Shown here: in pieces, positions 61,642 to 64,000 of the stretch
How the letters are laid out: the number at the start of each line of letters is the position of its first letter
How positions within the stretch are numbered: the stretch's first letter is position 1
From: Microbulbifer pacificus
GTDB lineage: Bacteria; Pseudomonadota; Gammaproteobacteria; Pseudomonadales; Cellvibrionaceae
Length of the DNA: 64,000 nt
NCBI RefSeq assembly: GCF_033723955.1
Contig: NZ_CP137555.1
Coordinates: 3,340,001 to 3,404,000, forward strand
Direction: 5' to 3'
Made by a program: the position numbers and the translations under genes
Notes under the pieces: model-generated
Database searches by the model: none
The model's input: only the letters and a program-made list of their open reading frames with translations
Told to the model about the DNA's origin: nothing

Positions 61642-62259
61642 ATGCGATCGATATTGCCAATCTTTATTTTTCTTTTTGGAAATGTTGTTTTTGCGAATGG
61701 TTCGGACAAAGAAATTTTACAAAATCTTAGCCTGAATGAAGAAATGGGTAGGCTAAAGGATATTTGTCCATCGGAATTGTATAGTAAAACGGATTTTGTT
61801 TTTAAAGATCGAATTTCGTATTGCCGAGAAAGAAAAGGTGATTGCTTGTCTAAATGTGAAGGCGGTGATCCCAATTTCTGCTTCGGTCTGGGGAATGTGC
61901 TGCAAGAGGGAGGGATCTTGGAACTATATCCTGAGCTTCTCTACGCTAAAGCATGTAAGGAGGGGCTCGTAATTGCATGTACTAATCGAGCGGCAGGATT
62001 GATGCGATTCGAAGCAGAATCAAAGCAAAATTGCTACTCTTCTACATTCAAACTAACCTGCTCGAAAGATGATGCTTGGGGTTGCGCGATGTACGGACTG
62101 GTTCTGCACGAAGGTAAAGGTTTTAAGAAGAACGATACTCTTGCGTTAGAAGTTTTGGATTCGGCGTGTAAGTTTGATGTGGAAAGTCAAGCTTGCCAGT
62201 ATGCGCAGCAGCTCAAGAGTAAAATAGCTGAGTCACGGAATGCGGTAGTGGAAAAGTGA
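61642..62259 (+). CDS. Exported Cys-rich Sel1-like repeat protein
   Basis: 205 aa with AAGGAAATG 4-12 nt before the ATG. A Sec signal (MRSILPIFIFLFGNVVFANG) is followed by a domain with about eleven cysteines. GCAMYGLVLHEGKGFKKNDTLALEVLDSACKF fits a Sel1-like repeat (only the core GCAMYGLVLHEGKG is quoted as motif), with further weaker copies around CFGLGNVLQEGG. Disulfide-rich Sel1 proteins in the periplasm bind partners in several bacteria. Secretion in a cassette gene is notable; function unknown. Confidence 0.75.
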   Translation: MRSILPIFIFLFGNVVFANGSDKEILQNLSLNEEMGRLKDICPSELYSKTDFVFKDRISYCRERKGDCLSKCEGGDPNFCFGLGNVLQEGGILELYPELLYAKACKEGLVIACTNRAAGLMRFEAESKQNCYSSTFKLTCSKDDAWGCAMYGLVLHEGKGFKKNDTLALEVLDSACKFDVESQACQYAQQLKSKIAESRNAVVEK

Positions 62260-62263
62260 AAGC

Positions 62264-62322
62264 ATATAACAATTCAAGGAAAGCCGACGTGCTATCGCAT
62301 GCACCTTTTTGAGGCGTTAAAT
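62264..62322 (+). other. attC-like site 2
   Basis: 59 bp. ATATAAC at the left and GTTAAAT at the right (an exact GTTRRRY). TTCAA near the left pairs with TTGAG near the right, with a spacer typical of an attC stem with loops, and a GTGC/GCAC inner hairpin. It directly follows the Sel1-like gene. Confidence 0.75.
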
Positions 62323-62339
62323 GCTCTCGGAGTCGAGCA

Positions 62340-62561
62340 ATGATTGAGTGGACGGGAAACCTAGAGGATGATTGCTGCGCAATGTGGGGCGGTTTATTTC
62401 TGCACGTCGAAGAGATGGATCGAAATTTATGGTGGTGGGCAGTTTACGATGCCGAAGACGAGATCATCGATACCTCGAATAATTACGAGAAAAAGTTTAA
62501 AAATGGTAAGGACACTCGTCTCGCGGCTGAGATCGCAGCTAAAACCTATGTCGGCATTTAA
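62340..62561 (+). CDS. Small cassette protein of unknown function (73 aa)
   Basis: Small, acidic, Trp-rich (NLWWWAVYDAEDEI) with a CC pair in DDCCAMWGG. No family recognised; no strong Shine-Dalgarno, as is common in cassettes. The TAA stop lies inside the next attC core (ATTTAAC). Confidence 0.65.
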   Translation: MIEWTGNLEDDCCAMWGGLFLHVEEMDRNLWWWAVYDAEDEIIDTSNNYEKKFKNGKDTRLAAEIAAKTYVGI

Positions 62562-62624
62562 CAAATTTTGGTTACCGATAATTTGGCGCTGCGCACCAAT
62601 GTGCGGCAACAAAAAGCGTTATGC
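62556..62624 (+). other. attC-like site 3 (best match)
   Basis: 69 bp. Left core ATTTAAC is an exact RYYYAAC, right core GTTATGC is the most frequent attC form. The arms TTTTGGTTACCG and CGGCAACAAAAA pair with one or two extra-helical bases, and GCGCAC/GTGCG forms the inner stem. The upstream stop codon TAA is within the left core. Confidence 0.8.
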
Positions 62625-62631
62625 GTAAAAG

Positions 62632-63150
62632 ATGATCCGTGGTATTTACGAACAGTATTGCTGGTTAGAGGTTGATGAGCCGGTATTAGGTTTCGTTGGA
62701 GAGGTCTTAAATGCAAACAGCGGAAACCATCTCTACATTACCGCTTTCGATAGTGGGCATATATCTCCGGCTGAGGAAGAATCGAAGAAAGGATGGGTTT
62801 CTCAGGGGGAGGTAATGGTTAGCCCGAGGTTGGGGCGAAATACGGAGGTACCTTACGATAACTTCGATGAATGGTATTTCTTTCCAAGCCTCATCAACTT
62901 TCCAAAGGAACAGAAAGTGTTTGTTAACTACGGCCGTTTTTCGTTGGTGCCAGTTAAAGAGCAGCTGAAACGCTTTGATTCAACATGGGGGCCTGATTCA
63001 CTTGATTGGCTTCAGTCTCTACAAGATCAGTTCTGGGAGCAGATCATGCGCCTAGAACCAGAAACATATGTGGCCATGGGTGACCGAGGTATTGTGGTTT
63101 CAAAAAACCTACCGCTGTTGGAGAGAATACGTGCATCGCGTAACAAGTAG
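62632..63150 (+). CDS. Cassette protein of unknown function (172 aa)
   Basis: Not recognised. Soluble, Trp- and Phe-rich, acidic; the centre has FDEWYFFPSLINFPKEQKVFVNYGRF and the C-terminus DPAWLQSL-like DSLDWLQSLQDQFWEQI. Start ATG is 8 nt after the previous attC end with only AAAAG as ribosome site. The stop TAG lies inside the following attC-like repeat. It could be an immunity-type or cassette-only family; no motif supports either. Confidence 0.7.
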   Translation: MIRGIYEQYCWLEVDEPVLGFVGEVLNANSGNHLYITAFDSGHISPAEEESKKGWVSQGEVMVSPRLGRNTEVPYDNFDEWYFFPSLINFPKEQKVFVNYGRFSLVPVKEQLKRFDSTWGPDSLDWLQSLQDQFWEQIMRLEPETYVAMGDRGIVVSKNLPLLERIRASRNK

Positions 63151-63252
63151 CTCCATAGGACCACAAAATTCGAGCGGCTTTTAGCGCATGGATTTGCAAT
63201 TGTTGCGAAATCGCTGCCCTCCGTTTCGGCCCGTTGAGCATGGGCATTAGGC
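63138..63252 (+). other. attC-like site 4 (long, degenerate)
   Basis: 115 bp. GCGTAAC at the left, ATTAGGC at the right (G of GTT replaced by A). GCTC near each end pairs, and ATTTGCAA/TTGCGAAAT forms an inner hairpin. Confidence 0.5.
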
Positions 63253-63286
63253 TTCCAAGTGCCCAATTAAGAGGAAATTATTATAA

Positions 63287-63766
63287 ATGAACGCGAGCGG
63301 TAGAAATAAGGGTAAGTGCATCTGCGGAGAAGTCGAGTATGAACTGACAGCAGTTCCAATGTTCGTGCATTGCTGTCATTGCACCTGGTGTCAAAGGGAA
63401 ACCGGTTCGGCTTTTGCAATCAATGCACTTATCGAAGCTGATGAGGTTCAATTAATACAGGGTTATCCTGAAAAAATTTATGTTCCGAGTAATAGTGGCA
63501 TGGGGCAAAAAATTAGCCGTTGCCCTTCGTGTAAAACCGCTCTTTGGAGTAATTATGGCGCTGCAAAAGACGCTGTATGCTTTATTCGTGTGGGAACACT
63601 TAACAATCCAGACGTATGTCCGCCAGACATACATATTTTCACATCTACAAAACAGAAGTGGGTGGAACTAAACAACACCGTGCCAGTTATGGACGAGTAC
63701 TATCAAAGGAGCAAGTATTGGCCTGAGCCGAGTATTGTGAGGTATAAACGTGCCAATAAAGCCTAG
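63287..63766 (+). CDS. GFA-family (Mss4-like zinc) protein
   Basis: 159 aa. The zinc-site cysteines are CICGEVEY (near 11-18), HCCHCTWCQ (near 30-38) and CPSCKTALW (near 82-90). It belongs to the glutathione-dependent formaldehyde-activating (Gfa) superfamily; most members have unknown substrates. It is the only cassette-region gene with a clear enzyme-type family. The start follows AAGAGGAAATT by about 11 nt. No clear attC follows; only a 7-bp TAGCAAG/CTTGCTA hairpin. Confidence 0.88.
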   Translation: MNASGRNKGKCICGEVEYELTAVPMFVHCCHCTWCQRETGSAFAINALIEADEVQLIQGYPEKIYVPSNSGMGQKISRCPSCKTALWSNYGAAKDAVCFIRVGTLNNPDVCPPDIHIFTSTKQKWVELNNTVPVMDEYYQRSKYWPEPSIVRYKRANKA

Positions 63767-63809
63767 CAAGGTAGTGTTGCAGGCTTGCTATTTTCAAGGA
63801 GATCTCTCA

Positions 63810-64000
63810 ATGGTTAAGAAAATTATTACACACCTCCTCGCGCTAAGTGCTGGAGTCGCGGTGACCGTTTCTATCATGGCCATGTCAAAATTTGGTGTAA
63901 AAGAAGGGGCGTCAGCGGATATGACGGTGGTAGTGTATCGAGTGGCTGAGGAGCTGATGGGGCCTAAAATGATAACTACCGATTCCAGGTTCAAAGCTTC
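63810..64000 (+). CDS. Exported or membrane-anchored protein, 5' part (3' end outside window)
   Basis: 63 codons visible. CAAGGAG lies 7 nt before the ATG. MVKKIITHLLALSAGVAVTVSIMAM is a signal peptide or signal anchor; the following part is soluble. No family can be assigned from this length. Confidence 0.65.
   Translation, partial: MVKKIITHLLALSAGVAVTVSIMAMSKFGVKEGASADMTVVVYRVAEELMGPKMITTDSRFKA

Larger units (their letters stand above)
61158..63766 (+). mobile_element. Integron gene-cassette cluster (CALIN-type, no integrase in view)
   Basis: Five same-strand short genes, each closely packed, AT-richer than the rest of the window and mostly without family. After four of them the stop codon opens an imperfect inverted repeat that starts with a TAAC core and ends with a GTTRRRY-like core: 61536-61622, 62264-62322, 62556-62624 and 63138-63252. 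Two of the four have sound cores (GTTAAAT, GTTATGC) and two are degenerate. Such an arrangement is characteristic of integron cassettes. No intI gene lies within the window; cassette orientation would place it on the left, where lipA stands instead. Confidence 0.7.

Noticed and set aside
63760-63796. A fifth attC after the GFA gene
   Set aside because: GCCTAGC resembles a left core, but there is no right core at a suitable distance; only a 7-bp hairpin is present.

Overview
The window reads as a continuous piece of chromosome from a GC-rich marine-type gammaproteobacterium. Gene order from ychF to hemA (ychF, pth, rplY, prs, tRNA-Gln, ispE, lolB, a TPR lipoprotein, then divergent hemA-prfA-prmC) matches the arrangement known from Pseudomonas. 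The SapC/tryptophan-halogenase pair, the PA4642-family gene and the protein sequences suggest a Microbulbifer-like member of the Cellvibrionales. That placement is inference from gene content, not from a marker-gene comparison.

Layout. 1-4340: the tail of a SapC-family gene, two tandem flavin-dependent halogenase genes and a TauE/SafE permease. 4412-4698: a minus-strand tRNA-Met/tRNA-Gln unit with a clear sigma70 promoter and an intrinsic terminator. 4757-13344: minus-strand housekeeping genes (DMT transporter, ychF, pth, rplY, prs, a second tRNA-Gln, ispE, lolB, TPR lipoprotein). 13959-18117: plus-strand hemA-prfA-prmC and a zinc CDF exporter. 18154-29422: mixed genes, namely a periplasmic AstE-like hydrolase, MATE pump, DoxX, RhlB helicase, PPK2, CysZ, a PA4642-family protein, an exported amidase and an acyl-CoA synthetase. 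29694-32962: gatCAB on the minus strand.

33409-42727: mreB-mreC-mreD-maf-rng-yhdP, the cell-shape/elongasome cluster. 42845-48669: a membrane protein of unknown role, a long palindromic repeat, a parvulin, a zinc metallopeptidase, a LON-domain protein and a DUF2339 membrane protein. 48814-60636: proA-nadD-rsfS-rlmH-mrdA-rodA-mltB-rlpA-dacA-ybeD-lipB-lipA. The two clusters that build and shape the lateral wall (mreBCD and mrdA-rodA-mltB-rlpA-dacA) lie on the same strand, about 16 kb apart from first gene to first gene (mreB to mrdA start 18.5 kb).

After lipA the character of the DNA changes. From about 60.7 kb to the end it is AT-richer and holds short, promoter-poor, same-strand genes, mostly without recognisable family. 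They are separated by imperfect inverted repeats that begin at the stop codon with TAAC and end with GTTRRRY-like cores. This is the signature of integron gene cassettes with attC sites. No integrase is visible, so it looks like a CALIN-type cassette cluster (attC sites lacking an integron integrase) attached next to lipA. It is the most distinctive accessory feature in the window. Other points worth a second look are a likely ATT start codon for mreC, a tRNA-Gln 3' tail with a large insertion in its T loop, and the tandem halogenases of unknown substrate.
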